Of a DNA stretch of 64,000 bases, positions 51,468-60,785 are shown one piece after another. Source of the DNA: Nitrospirota bacterium (lineage in GTDB: Bacteria; Nitrospirota; Leptospirillia; Leptospirillales; Leptospirillaceae); the NCBI GenBank assembly GCA_021826965.1, contig JAKAYA010000006.1:1-64000 (forward strand), read 5' to 3'. Position 1 is the stretch's first letter, and the number at the start of each line of letters is the position of its first letter. A program made the position numbers and the translations under genes. The notes below the pieces were generated by a model. That model worked only from the letters and a program-made list of their open reading frames with translations. It searched no databases and was not told the DNA's origin.

Positions 51468-53015
51468 TCACCGTCGCTTCTGAAAGGTTTCGACTGCTTT
51501 GGACAGGTCGAGTTCGACAAGACGTCGCATGAGTTCGTCTGCTTTCTGCTGAAGCGAGGCATCATCGCTTTGGGAAAAAATCTGATAGAGCAATGGAATG
51601 AGCCGTCCGGAAAGGGGGGGGTCCCAGCTTGGGAGTCCGATGCGTTCCATCTCCAGAAGGAGCGACAGCGCAAGAATTTCGACAGGAAAGTCTCGTCCTT
51701 TTCCGATGACAAGTGCAAGGAATTCTGTGTTCAACAGGAACCGGAACTGTCCTGTCGGGGCGGATCTCCTGGCTTCTTCGAATCGTCTGGCTGCCTCCGG
51801 CATCCTCTCTTCCTCAATCATCCGCCGGATGGGTTCCAGGATCGCGGACACGGAAAGAGCATCCCGGTTTTTGTCTGCAGAATGTTCTCTTCCGGATCTG
51901 AGATGATCGACCCACTCCCGTCCGGAAGGAGACAGGAACGGCGTCTCATCCGAAAATGAAAGGAATTCGATTCCGGGGAGACGTCCGGTCAGAAAACGGA
52001 CTTCTTCTTTGAGGGCTTCGCAAGCCTGTTTTCCTTCTTCTCCCATTTTTTCGAGCGTCTGCGCCCCATGAAAAGACAGATCAAGCCAAAATGGATAGAT
52101 GAGTTGTTGCTTTTCGCAAAAAGCCAGCAGATCCTCCGGGTTTCCGGACTCCAGAATGGATGAGAGCGCGGATTGGACCGGATGGGGTGGTGGAGGAATA
52201 CGGGTAATCCCGTTTAGTGAATCCGGAAGATCGGTAATCGAATCCCACAGCGACATTCGCACATACCGATAGCTCCGGAAGTCGGTCGGGACGGATTCCT
52301 GAATGGTTTCCGAAACGTTTTTCAAGGCAAGGTAGATGTGCTCCAGCGCCTCTTCCGGGTCGCTGTCCGGAAGGAAGGAAGGATCAGCGGAACTTTTCTG
52401 GACAGAGGCCGGTTCCTGGGAGGCGGGCGGGAGGGAGGAGTTCTCTTCGGTGCTGGGGGGAGGCTCAATCTCCTGGACGGGGAGGGTGGAAACAAGGGGA
52501 ATCAGTGTGTTCAGCAGGGGTCCGTCCGGATCCTTTTCTCCCAGGTTCGCGTCCAGGTTCCGGATCAGTGACTTGGCGGTGGCCAGGTCTTCCGGAGAAA
52601 GCGCGGGGGATTCCAGCGTCGGCAGGATTTCCTGAAGGCGTTCCTCCCACCAGGCGATGGCGTTGCGCCTTCCCCGGATCCGTTTGAGCGGAGGAAAGAG
52701 GGTTTCCCAATATCCTTCGACAAGATCATTCAGGATGCAAAGACCCGCCAGAAATCCCGGAGGCCCTTCGTTCCGGGTCAGGGCTACCGAAAGGTAACAG
52801 GCGACAAGGATGTCTTTTCCCTGCGTGTCCAGGATGGATGTGGAGAGGTGCTGGACTTTTTTCCAGTCGACCGGCGTTGCCGCGGAGACCGACTGGGAGC
52901 GGTCGATTTCGGACTGAAGCTCGAGAAACTCCCCGAGTTCCCGGACTTCCTTTCCGGCAGCAGAATGTTCGGATATTGCCTTTTTTCCCAGTCCCCCGAG
53001 TGATTGAAGCGCCAT
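51468..53015 (-). CDS. tssA: Type VI secretion protein TssA
   Basis: A 515-residue T6SS component. The ImpA N-terminal domain is clear (WKKVQHLSTSILDTQGKDILVACYLSVAL, then LVEGYWETLFPPLKRIRGRRNAIAWWEERL, about residues 50-130). A Pro/Ser/Glu-rich linker (about 165-225) leads to a helical C-terminal region with YRYVRMSLWDSITDL and PFWLDLSFHGAQTLEKMG, of the VasJ type. TssA organises sheath/tube assembly at the baseplate or its distal end. It is 42 bp after tssM in the same operon. Confidence 0.88.
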   Translation of the reverse strand: MALQSLGGLGKKAISEHSAAGKEVRELGEFLELQSEIDRSQSVSAATPVDWKKVQHLSTSILDTQGKDILVACYLSVALTRNEGPPGFLAGLCILNDLVEGYWETLFPPLKRIRGRRNAIAWWEERLQEILPTLESPALSPEDLATAKSLIRNLDANLGEKDPDGPLLNTLIPLVSTLPVQEIEPPPSTEENSSLPPASQEPASVQKSSADPSFLPDSDPEEALEHIYLALKNVSETIQESVPTDFRSYRYVRMSLWDSITDLPDSLNGITRIPPPPHPVQSALSSILESGNPEDLLAFCEKQQLIYPFWLDLSFHGAQTLEKMGEEGKQACEALKEEVRFLTGRLPGIEFLSFSDETPFLSPSGREWVDHLRSGREHSADKNRDALSVSAILEPIRRMIEEERMPEAARRFEEARRSAPTGQFRFLLNTEFLALVIGKGRDFPVEILALSLLLEMERIGLPSWDPPLSGRLIPLLYQIFSQSDDASLQQKADELMRRLVELDLSKAVETFQKRR

Positions 53016-53057
53016 ACCCTGATATGTCCTTTCTCGGGCAGTCTCTCCCGGATGATT

Positions 53058-56000
53058 TTATAGACTCCTGGAGGGAGATGCCAACGGTTGTGGAGATGTT
53101 TCCGGTTCTCCCGGAAAACAGTTGGCAATCCGGGACGGAATTTTATGGGTGGCGAATGGCCTGTCCTTGAGAGACGTTTTTTGCTGATCCAGATCGTTCT
53201 GGTCCAGGATCGAAAGCTCGGAATCGATTTTCCGGATCTTTTCCCGGACTCTCTTCTGGGAGGCCAGGGCCAATTGGCCCTGTTTGTACTGGGACAGGAG
53301 AGCGTGCGCTCCTGTGAAGTGGAATCGAACATTGATGTGCGAGACGTGCAGGTTGACGAGAGCATCCTTCTCCAGAGGAAAATCCTGGGGAGTGAGACGG
53401 AGTGTCCCCTGGTAGAATTCTTCCAGAAAATGGGCAAATCCGTTCTGTCCGGGGTACCTCCGGGTCATCGTCAGATTTCCGATGTGGATATCAAGGGTGG
53501 TATTCCCGCAGACGAGAGGCGACCATGTCCAGGAACTGCGCACAGGGAGATTGAAATTGTTGAGAACATGGGTTTTCTGTGCGCACTCCAGGGTCAGCCT
53601 TGTCAGGTACGGACGGGCGAGTGTGTGCTCGTTGACATCGGTGGGAAGGGCCTTCAGTACCACTGGAAACTGTTTCTTGGCCATCTGGAGGATCTTTTTC
53701 GAATCGGTCTGGTCTTCTTTTTGAAGAGATTCACGCAGGGTGACAAGGTCAAGATGACGTTTCTTGCTTTCCAGCTCGGATTTTTTCATCGCCAGCTCCA
53801 GGGACCTCCGTCCCGCAATTGCCGTGTTGATGAACACGAGAAACTCGGGTGAGATGGCAATTCCGTAGCCATTCCTCCTGATCAGCCTGTATCCGTTGGC
53901 TCTTCTCGTGACGAACGGCTTCATTGTTTTGTCCATGAATGCGGGAATGGTCCCGCCGGATCCGAACAGGAAATGACCCAGCTCCTTCGATGTGAGCGAT
54001 GCCTGGGCGGGAGAAACGACACTGGCGATCCAGCGGTCATTGATTTCGCAAGCCGCTTCCCGATCAAGAAAATCGAGGGTGCTTCCGAACTGTCCCATGA
54101 CAAGGTTCCAGATGATGAGTTCCTTCGGATCATGATGAGAGATGAGCTCTTTTCGCATAGTGGAAAGGGCATCCGACATATCGACCAAAACAGGTCTCTT
54201 CTTCTGGAAACGGTGGTTGAAGGAAAAGAAGTCGGCAGTCAGTGCGAGCGCGTGCCCCCTTCCCTGAAGACCCTCTCCCACAGCCCCTGCCAGGTCTGTG
54301 GAAAATCGCGTATAGGCCTTGCTGGCTGCGATCATCGACACGAAATATTTTTGCCCCTGAGCTGCTCCCTGATGGGTGCCGGTGGTGCCCGACTCGTTTA
54401 AGATACTGGCGTATCCCTTGATGCGGGAGACGAATCCTCCCTGAGCCTGGGATTTTTCGATCCGGATGATTTTCCGGAGAAGATCCTGCCACCGTTCGTG
54501 ACGGCTGTCCTCGCTCGGGGGAAATTCGACCGCCAGCCGGTTCGCCAGAAGGACATAAGGGTTCCCGCTCGTGGGAAGGCTCTGGAAGAATCCTTTCCAC
54601 TGGATCGCGTCTGCTAGCGTGGATTCTCCTTGGGCAAAGTCCCGGACAAAGCGGAGCCATGCCGCCTCTTTCCGGATTCTGTACCAGGCCAGGAAGGATT
54701 TTTCATGGTCGGCAATGGGAAAGTTGGGTGGACTGGCCGACTGGACTTCGGAGAGAAAGTCGAAGATGCGTCTCATTCCGCCGTTCGTATAGGAGGCCGG
54801 AATGGTTCTGTCCGCATTCGGGCTGACCGTTCCTTTCCAGAAGGTGGCCAGAGTGACAGTAGGAAGATTCCGGGTGTCGACCCAGTCGACAAGCCAGTGA
54901 AAATCGGGAACAGTCTGCTCGACCTCAAGAAGAAGCGACTGGAGAAGATCCTGATTGTGGCCGATCAATTCCTTGGGAACCCAGGCGATGTAAGCCAGGT
55001 ACAGATCGGAAAAATGCCGGGCTTCCTGGGGGGAGATCGAAGGATCGATGGTGACAATGTCCTGGGTTCCGGGTTGTGGTTGGAGTTTCAGGTCGTCATA
55101 GCCCATTCCTTTGGTGCGATCCCGGATGAGGTTGATCCTTCGCACCAGAATCTCCGCGTAATCGGCCAGGTGGTTATGGGGATCGTCGTTCAGGAGCGAC
55201 CGGATTTTCGTCCGGAGGGATGCGTTCAATTCCGGAAGGATCGCTTTGTTGAACTGGTCGGTGAAGCGGCCCTTCATCCTGTCTTCGATCGCGATGACTT
55301 GTCCGGAGAATGCCAGCAGATGGAAGGAGAGCGACCGGTCCTTTCGAGACATCCAGTCGACAAGGCTCCGGTATCGCTCAAGATTTTCAAGGTTCTGGTG
55401 AAAATCTCCACCCAGCTGGACTTGGCTTGGTTGCCGATCTTCGAGAGTCCTGACTGTGCGATAGGTCACCAGGAAAGAGTAAGAAAAGTAAAGGCCTGCC
55501 ACGAGGTTGACCCCGTACCAGCTCACAAGAAGAATATTGGATGAAAAACGTCTCCATCGGGCCAACATCCCCAGTGGCGCATAAAGAGATCGGTCGGCCG
55601 GAAGGAGGTCGGTGAAGAATTCTTTCAGGAAAACGCCTGTCTGGGGGGGTGCGAATGGGGTGGCGGATCCCGTCAGGACCGTGCGCTCCCGATGGCCTTC
55701 CATTGCGGCGCTTTCCTCTTTGCCCAGACTTTTCTGTTCGGACTGGAGCGCGATCGAAGAGGTGGCGTCCAGAATTTCGACCTCCTGTTCGTCCCGCTCT
55801 CCTCCCGCATCTCCCAGCACCGAAGAAAATCGGGATCCCCGGATCGTTCCGCTGGAGAGAAAAAGGCCCCTGAAGGATGGGAGCTCAAGATAGGGGGACG
55901 GTTCGAACAGACCCCGGAGAAAAGTGGAAAGAAGGGGCTCCAGGGACTGGACCTCGAGGGGGAAGATCAGTCCGTCGGACGAATTGATTCCCAGATCGGC

Positions 56001-56900
56001 TCGTGAGAACAGGATGGTCCGTATCCGTCCGACCATGCTGTCCAGGGCTTTTTCCAGCGTCTGGCTCCACTGGTCTTCGGGCTTGGACAGATACCCCAGA
56101 ATCTCATCGGTGCGGGGCTCGCGGAGCGTGGTGACAAAATGTTTGAACCCCGCCAGAAGGTCGAGTTTGGTCACCATGACGTACACGGGGAAACGGGTAT
56201 TCGTGGAACGCATCAGGGAATCAATCCGTTGCCGGATATTTTGCGAGATCTGTGAAAGCCGGACACTGTCCAGCGTCCAGAGATCCTCCACGGAAATCGT
56301 GATGACGGCTCCGCTCAGGGACTCTTTCCGCCTGCTCCGCATCAGGAGACTGACGATCAGTTCCCATTCCTGGTTGATATCGGCGTTCTGCTCCAGATCC
56401 ACATACCGTCCTGAAGTATCGAGAAGGATGGCTTTGTCTTCGAAAAAGAATTCGATGGTATCGGTCGGCGGCGGATCCTTCCGGGGAGAGGCGTTTCGGA
56501 AGCGGATCGGGACGTTCGCGTTCGCCAGAAGAGTCGTTTTTCCTGACGCTCCCTTTCCCAGTACCATGAAAAAAGGCAACATGGTGATCGGGTTTCCGAT
56601 TTTTCCCCGGGAAGAGGAACGGAGGGTGGAGATGGCTGTTTTCCAGACTGTCTGAATCGAAAGAAGTCGTTCGGATTTTTTGTCGAGGATGGCAGCTGAC
56701 CGGAGCTTCTTCTGGGCTGCGGTTTTTCGGATGAACAGGAGGCTGCGCCGACTGGAAAACGCGATCAGGACGACAATGGCCGCGGTAACAAGAGAAACCC
56801 AGAGGGGCCAGTGTTTGTAGGCGCCGAACAGCCACATCGCGACGAACAGGGAGAGGGCCAGAAGGAGCATCAGAAGGGGATTCAGTATTTTTTTAATCAT
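53058..56900 (-). CDS. tssM: Type VI secretion membrane-core protein TssM (IcmF)
   Basis: A 1280-residue inner-membrane protein of the TssJLM complex. Two N-terminal membrane helices lie at about 5-25 and 33-52, and another around 445-465. The cytoplasmic domain carries Walker A GKGASGKT at 115-122 and a switch-like DTSGRYVD, so nucleotide binding is plausible. PVYVMVTKLDLLAGF is the NKxD-like region. The large C-terminal periplasmic part (about 470-1250) includes the IcmF-related/DUF1215 region. Its length is normal for TssM. It sits 15 bp after tssL and 42 bp before tssA. Confidence 0.93.
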   Translation of the reverse strand: MIKKILNPLLMLLLALSLFVAMWLFGAYKHWPLWVSLVTAAIVVLIAFSSRRSLLFIRKTAAQKKLRSAAILDKKSERLLSIQTVWKTAISTLRSSSRGKIGNPITMLPFFMVLGKGASGKTTLLANANVPIRFRNASPRKDPPPTDTIEFFFEDKAILLDTSGRYVDLEQNADINQEWELIVSLLMRSRRKESLSGAVITISVEDLWTLDSVRLSQISQNIRQRIDSLMRSTNTRFPVYVMVTKLDLLAGFKHFVTTLREPRTDEILGYLSKPEDQWSQTLEKALDSMVGRIRTILFSRADLGINSSDGLIFPLEVQSLEPLLSTFLRGLFEPSPYLELPSFRGLFLSSGTIRGSRFSSVLGDAGGERDEQEVEILDATSSIALQSEQKSLGKEESAAMEGHRERTVLTGSATPFAPPQTGVFLKEFFTDLLPADRSLYAPLGMLARWRRFSSNILLVSWYGVNLVAGLYFSYSFLVTYRTVRTLEDRQPSQVQLGGDFHQNLENLERYRSLVDWMSRKDRSLSFHLLAFSGQVIAIEDRMKGRFTDQFNKAILPELNASLRTKIRSLLNDDPHNHLADYAEILVRRINLIRDRTKGMGYDDLKLQPQPGTQDIVTIDPSISPQEARHFSDLYLAYIAWVPKELIGHNQDLLQSLLLEVEQTVPDFHWLVDWVDTRNLPTVTLATFWKGTVSPNADRTIPASYTNGGMRRIFDFLSEVQSASPPNFPIADHEKSFLAWYRIRKEAAWLRFVRDFAQGESTLADAIQWKGFFQSLPTSGNPYVLLANRLAVEFPPSEDSRHERWQDLLRKIIRIEKSQAQGGFVSRIKGYASILNESGTTGTHQGAAQGQKYFVSMIAASKAYTRFSTDLAGAVGEGLQGRGHALALTADFFSFNHRFQKKRPVLVDMSDALSTMRKELISHHDPKELIIWNLVMGQFGSTLDFLDREAACEINDRWIASVVSPAQASLTSKELGHFLFGSGGTIPAFMDKTMKPFVTRRANGYRLIRRNGYGIAISPEFLVFINTAIAGRRSLELAMKKSELESKKRHLDLVTLRESLQKEDQTDSKKILQMAKKQFPVVLKALPTDVNEHTLARPYLTRLTLECAQKTHVLNNFNLPVRSSWTWSPLVCGNTTLDIHIGNLTMTRRYPGQNGFAHFLEEFYQGTLRLTPQDFPLEKDALVNLHVSHINVRFHFTGAHALLSQYKQGQLALASQKRVREKIRKIDSELSILDQNDLDQQKTSLKDRPFATHKIPSRIANCFPGEPETSPQPLASPSRSL

Positions 56901-56915
56901 TACCAGGTCTCCGAT

Positions 56916-57590
56916 TCAATGGAGGTGTCCGATCACGTTTTGGGACATCGATTGGATAATCCTGTCATACAGAAAGAAGAGGATGAGGACCATCGCCGAC
57001 GGGACAACCCAGACAAAAACCGTATTCAGGGATTTTCGGGAGTCCACTTTTGTTGTCTGGCCAGGATCTTCCAGGGACAGATAGGCCGTCGGAAAGATTT
57101 TTTCCCGTTCCAGAGCGGTCCGATCCGGTTCGAGAATGGTCTGGAGATGTTTCCGGACTTTCAGGGATTCGTGTTCGTTCCGTTCCAGACCGTATTGTCC
57201 CTTGAACCCCAACTGGAGGACCAGATAATAGATTGAAAGGATTTCCAGGGTCTCCGGATCGGTTGTTTCCTGAAGGGGCATGCGCCTGTAGAACTCCACT
57301 CCACCGTTGCTGATCCGGAAGAAACTTTTCTGCAGCAGGTCTTTTCTCCAGTCGATCGACCCCGGCCAATTGGCACACATCAGACTTTCATCGATCCAGA
57401 CGACCACCGGAAAAAGTCCGCTTTCGAAAGTTTTTTCGGAGATGCCGGAATTCCGTGCGATGGAACGGGCGGAATCGATCCTGTCCAGGATCTCCTGACG
57501 GAGTCTGTCCGTTTCGGGAAGGGTCCGGTCGAGTTTGTCCTTGAGATAGGCCAGAACGGGAATGAGGCTATCGGAGAGCGTCATCATCAT
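56916..57590 (-). CDS. tssL: Type VI secretion protein TssL (DotU)
   Basis: A 224-residue protein with a cytoplasmic helical domain and one C-terminal membrane anchor (FVWVVPSAMVLILFFLYDRII). FPVVVWIDESLMCANWPG...WRKDLLQKSFF and EILSIYYLVLQLGFKGQYG are DotU signatures. No OmpA-like peptidoglycan-binding extension is present. The start ATG at 57590 overlaps the tssK stop (ATGA); three consecutive ATG codons make the exact first Met uncertain by two codons. Confidence 0.92.
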   Translation of the reverse strand: MMMTLSDSLIPVLAYLKDKLDRTLPETDRLRQEILDRIDSARSIARNSGISEKTFESGLFPVVVWIDESLMCANWPGSIDWRKDLLQKSFFRISNGGVEFYRRMPLQETTDPETLEILSIYYLVLQLGFKGQYGLERNEHESLKVRKHLQTILEPDRTALEREKIFPTAYLSLEDPGQTTKVDSRKSLNTVFVWVVPSAMVLILFFLYDRIIQSMSQNVIGHLH

Positions 57591-58966
57591 CGGACTCCAA
57601 TAAGATCGATCATGGCCCCTTCCGGGGCGTTGGGCCAATAGATCTGGATCGCTTCGTCCTGCCGGATGGCATCCCAGACAGGGTCATGGGCCTCGATCCG
57701 GAAATATTGTGCGTTGAGTCGCCGCGGGAGCCCCTGCGGCGGTCCGCTCATGCTGGTGAGTTCAACGCCAGGAAGAGCTCTCCGGATCAGGGAAGACATG
57801 ATGGACGGAGGCCCGACTTTCGCATTGTCCAGAAAGGACGAGATGTTTCGTTCCGGATCCTCTTCGGACTTGACCACCAGGTAGTACCGGGTCCGGGGGG
57901 AGAAAAAGGACTGGGAAAGAACTCCGTTGTAGGCTTCCTCCTCGTGTTCGAGCCGGATGATGAGATCGGGGCCCACGGTCAGATTGTTCAGGAGGGTAAA
58001 GAGAACCGTCTGGGCCTTGGTGAGACATCCCCAGATATCCTGGTGGTCGTAAGGAGGCAGTGGTTCGCCCGACAGATCGGATTCTCCCAGGAAGTTGACC
58101 CGGTCGGAGAATGTGCTGATTTCCCCCACCATTTGCCGGAGTGTCCCGTAGAGAACCCACGGGTGGAGGGGTTCGCTTTCGGCATAGTGATAGAGCAGGG
58201 GAACATAACGGTTCAGGGTGCGTAACGCCAGGATGTAGATCATGTATCCGGCGTCCATTCCTTCGGTTTTGGCGTCTCTTGGACTTTTGAACTCCTCGAG
58301 TTGCCGGGCGCGGCTGGCGCATTCGTTCCGGATCTCCTGGACGAGGCTTGAGAGGTTCCGGGAGGTGTTCAGTGAAAGGGAGGGGGGAATAAACGAAGGG
58401 CTGACCTTGATGACGCCGCTTTCCCAAAGGACCTGTGCCACCGGGACGAGGTTGTAATGCTCAAGGTTCTGGATTTCTTCGTCCCAGAAGAGCCGGACGT
58501 TGAAATACAGTGTTTTGACCGAAGCCGGAGGGCCCTCTCCGTAAAGGTCGTTCACTTCTTCGGGGTCGGACAGGGAGAGGAATCGGGTGTCTCCCTCGGA
58601 GTCCAGATGGGGAACGACCGTGACGTTCCCGTCCTGTTCCTTGAAGCGGCGGAGACCCGCATAGATCGTGAGGGGCCTGTCCCGGTAGGTCCAGTCCTTC
58701 TCGAAGGAACGGGGGCGGATGACTGCGTTGCCGGGATACTGCACGAAGCTTCCGTCCTGGAACACGAGGGAGAGAGAGTTGACGTGGACCGAACCCCGGC
58801 TGAGGGCCGAAGACTGGATATCGACCTTGCGGATTCCCCATCCATACGGGAGAACGGTGTCAAGAAGGGGCCGGGTCAGTTCCATCGCATAGGCGTCGGC
58901 CAATTGGAAATGCTGGGGCTGGAGAAACAGCCCCTGGTGCCAGAAGATCGGTCTCAGGGATTTCAT
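57587..58966 (-). CDS. tssK: Type VI secretion baseplate protein TssK
   Basis: A 459-residue baseplate subunit that docks the baseplate to TssJLM. It starts MKSLRPIFWHQGLFLQPQHFQLAD, the classic TssK N-terminus (HW.EGLFL.PQHFQ). The C-terminal region with TRYYLVVKSE and LPRRLNAQYFRIE fits the shoulder/head part. ATG 58966 is chosen because the family starts there; 38 upstream codons in the same frame have no similarity. AGGAGG is about 12 bases upstream, rather far. It overlaps tssL by 4 bases. Confidence 0.93.
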   Translation of the reverse strand: MKSLRPIFWHQGLFLQPQHFQLADAYAMELTRPLLDTVLPYGWGIRKVDIQSSALSRGSVHVNSLSLVFQDGSFVQYPGNAVIRPRSFEKDWTYRDRPLTIYAGLRRFKEQDGNVTVVPHLDSEGDTRFLSLSDPEEVNDLYGEGPPASVKTLYFNVRLFWDEEIQNLEHYNLVPVAQVLWESGVIKVSPSFIPPSLSLNTSRNLSSLVQEIRNECASRARQLEEFKSPRDAKTEGMDAGYMIYILALRTLNRYVPLLYHYAESEPLHPWVLYGTLRQMVGEISTFSDRVNFLGESDLSGEPLPPYDHQDIWGCLTKAQTVLFTLLNNLTVGPDLIIRLEHEEEAYNGVLSQSFFSPRTRYYLVVKSEEDPERNISSFLDNAKVGPPSIMSSLIRRALPGVELTSMSGPPQGLPRRLNAQYFRIEAHDPVWDAIRQDEAIQIYWPNAPEGAMIDLIGVR

Positions 58967-58982
58967 CTGCGTGTATTGCCTC

Positions 58983-59672
58983 CTAAAGGGGCCGGATGGC
59001 CGGAACCGGATGTCCCGGAGAGGGATTCTCCGGTTTTGTCGGATGTTTCGGCAGTTTTTGGGTTGTATTCTGGACCTCAACTGTTTTCAGGTGTCTGGAA
59101 CCAAGGTTCAATCGGATCGAGTCCCTGGCCGGACGATAATGATTGCTCCTGAAGATGATCCCGGATCGTTTGACTCTGACGGGCATCGGACGGATCTGGC
59201 TGTCTTTTTGGGAAGAGTAGTCCGAATATCCCGCAATGATCCCGATGTACATGGCGTTTCTCATCCGGTCGAGGACAATGTCCTGGCCCGTTCCCGGAGG
59301 GATGATAAAACGCCTTACGGACAGGATCCCGGAGCTTTTTTCCCCGGAGGCGAGAACTTCCATTGCCCGGTCCGGGTTCAGGACGATGGGAAGAAATCCG
59401 TTCGGGTCCTGAATCTGGACAATTCCGATGATCAGGGTGTGGGCGCGTTTGTCGGACCAGTTCAAATCCTTGTCCGAAGAAACATGCACCGTAATGGCCT
59501 GCTTCTGGTAAGTCCACCGGACTTTCTGCCGGACGGCATCGTCGGGTGAGGTATTGATCCGGATCGAGGTGCATCCCGAAAGGAAGATTCCGATGAGAAC
59601 GAGCCAGACAAAGGTCAGGATGCCTTTTTCGTCCAGACAACCCGGGAGCGGATGGAAGTTTTTGGGGCGCAT
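58983..59672 (-). CDS. tssJ: Type VI secretion outer-membrane lipoprotein TssJ
   Basis: A 229-residue lipoprotein. The signal ILTFVWLVLIGIFLSGC has a good lipobox (LSGC) at about residue 34, so the mature protein is anchored by lipid. The beta-sandwich body (IRINTSPDDA..., LPIVLNPDRAMEVLAS, RRFIIPPGTGQDIVLD, YIGIIAGYSD) fits TssJ. It is longer than usual at the C-terminus, ending in a Pro/Lys-rich tail. The start at ATG 59672 gives a long n-region; GGAGG lies 13 bases upstream. It lies 16 bp before tssK. Confidence 0.82.
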   Translation of the reverse strand: MRPKNFHPLPGCLDEKGILTFVWLVLIGIFLSGCTSIRINTSPDDAVRQKVRWTYQKQAITVHVSSDKDLNWSDKRAHTLIIGIVQIQDPNGFLPIVLNPDRAMEVLASGEKSSGILSVRRFIIPPGTGQDIVLDRMRNAMYIGIIAGYSDYSSQKDSQIRPMPVRVKRSGIIFRSNHYRPARDSIRLNLGSRHLKTVEVQNTTQKLPKHPTKPENPSPGHPVPAIRPL

Positions 59673-59703
59673 GGTGCGTGTGAGTCCTCCTCGATTCATC
59701 GGG

Positions 59704-60099
59704 TTAGGGTGCCAAAAGAAGGACGGTGACCTGGCTGGGGACAAGACAGACTCCAGGTGCGTTGACGCCGTTCTGGAGTGTTGTGGACGTCAGTCGAGTG
59801 GCGGGAGCTCCGCCCAATAATACGGTACTGGCTCCGTCCAGACACCGGCTTGTCCCCATCTCGGTGGAGGATAAAACCCCTCCGAGCACCCCTGCGTCAT
59901 CGCCCTGGGTCAGCGGGATTTCCGCCATGAGGTTTTGGGCGGGAGCTCCTCCGAACAGGATATTGGGGATGGGTGGCACGGCCATGGGGCCCATTGCAAT
60001 GTTGGGGTAGGGGACTGGAACCACAACAGGTCCTGCCGGTGTTTTGCATACATCGGGAAAACCGAGGGCCATTCCGCCCATTTGAGTGTTGGCGAACAT
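59704..60099 (-). CDS. PAAR-like DUF4150 protein
   Basis: A 131-residue protein rich in Gly, Pro and Val. MGGMALGFPDVCKTPAGPVVVPVPYPNIA and CLDGASTVLLGGAPATRLTSTTLQNG are typical of DUF4150, a PAAR-like family that caps the VgrG spike and often carries or recruits effectors. There is no extra effector domain here, so it is a bare tip. AGGAG precedes ATG 60099. It sits between DUF3540 and tssJ in the same operon. Confidence 0.88.
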   Translation of the reverse strand: MFANTQMGGMALGFPDVCKTPAGPVVVPVPYPNIAMGPMAVPPIPNILFGGAPAQNLMAEIPLTQGDDAGVLGGVLSSTEMGTSRCLDGASTVLLGGAPATRLTSTTLQNGVNAPGVCLVPSQVTVLLLAP

Positions 60100-60124
60100 C
60101 TGATTCTCCTTCTGTTTTCCCCGC

Positions 60125-60754
60125 TTATCCGAGGTGGATTTGTGAAGAATCGATCTTGACCAGATCCTGTGCGCTGATGACGGTTGTTGCTGAACTGACG
60201 GAATACAGAGAATCTGTTTCCACGATTGTCTGCCCGGATTTTGTGTGGTCGATCCCCTGAATCTCTTTGGTTGCATTGATGGTCTGTGTTCGAATCCATT
60301 TGGAGCAGATCTCAAGCTTATTCGACAGGAAGTCGATCGAGTCAGCGATAGCTGACAGGGTATTGAGCAAAAGACTGGTTCGAGAAGCAGAGACATGAAG
60401 TATTTTCGTTGTGAGGACACTCTCTGAAGCATCCAGAATGAATCCTTCTTCCGCAGTTACATGAAAGGGTTTTCCTTTCACGTGCAAGTCAACTCCTTCC
60501 GGGAAAGAGATTGTCGGTCTGGGCATCTCTCTCCGCTCCAGAATGGAGATGATTGTTGCAACATCATCATTGTCATTGCTTCGGAATGCCAGGACTGTAT
60601 CCCCCGGGAGTAAGTCGATAAGGCAGGTCGGAGCGAGTCTGGCCAGGACAGTCTCTCCGTCGACATCGATGATGTGCCGGCATTCTTCTGTTTTGAGCAG
60701 AATGCCGGTAATAAGAAGCGATGATGCTTTTTCCGAAGGCCAGTGCGTGATCAT
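60125..60754 (-). CDS. DUF3540 T6SS-associated protein
   Basis: A 209-residue protein. The N-terminal half (VLARLAPTCLIDLLPGDTVLAFRSNDNDDVATIISILER) resembles a small beta-barrel. The C-terminal half has VTAEEGFILDASESVLTTKILHVSAS, a spike-like beta pattern, then a helix. This order matches DUF3540, a family found beside DUF2169 and DUF4150 genes in some T6SS loci; its function is not established. Start ATG 60754 has AAGGAG upstream. Confidence 0.78.
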   Translation of the reverse strand: MITHWPSEKASSLLITGILLKTEECRHIIDVDGETVLARLAPTCLIDLLPGDTVLAFRSNDNDDVATIISILERREMPRPTISFPEGVDLHVKGKPFHVTAEEGFILDASESVLTTKILHVSASRTSLLLNTLSAIADSIDFLSNKLEICSKWIRTQTINATKEIQGIDHTKSGQTIVETDSLYSVSSATTVISAQDLVKIDSSQIHLG

Positions 60755-60785
60755 ATCGTTTCTCCTTGTTGATACCTTTCTCGTG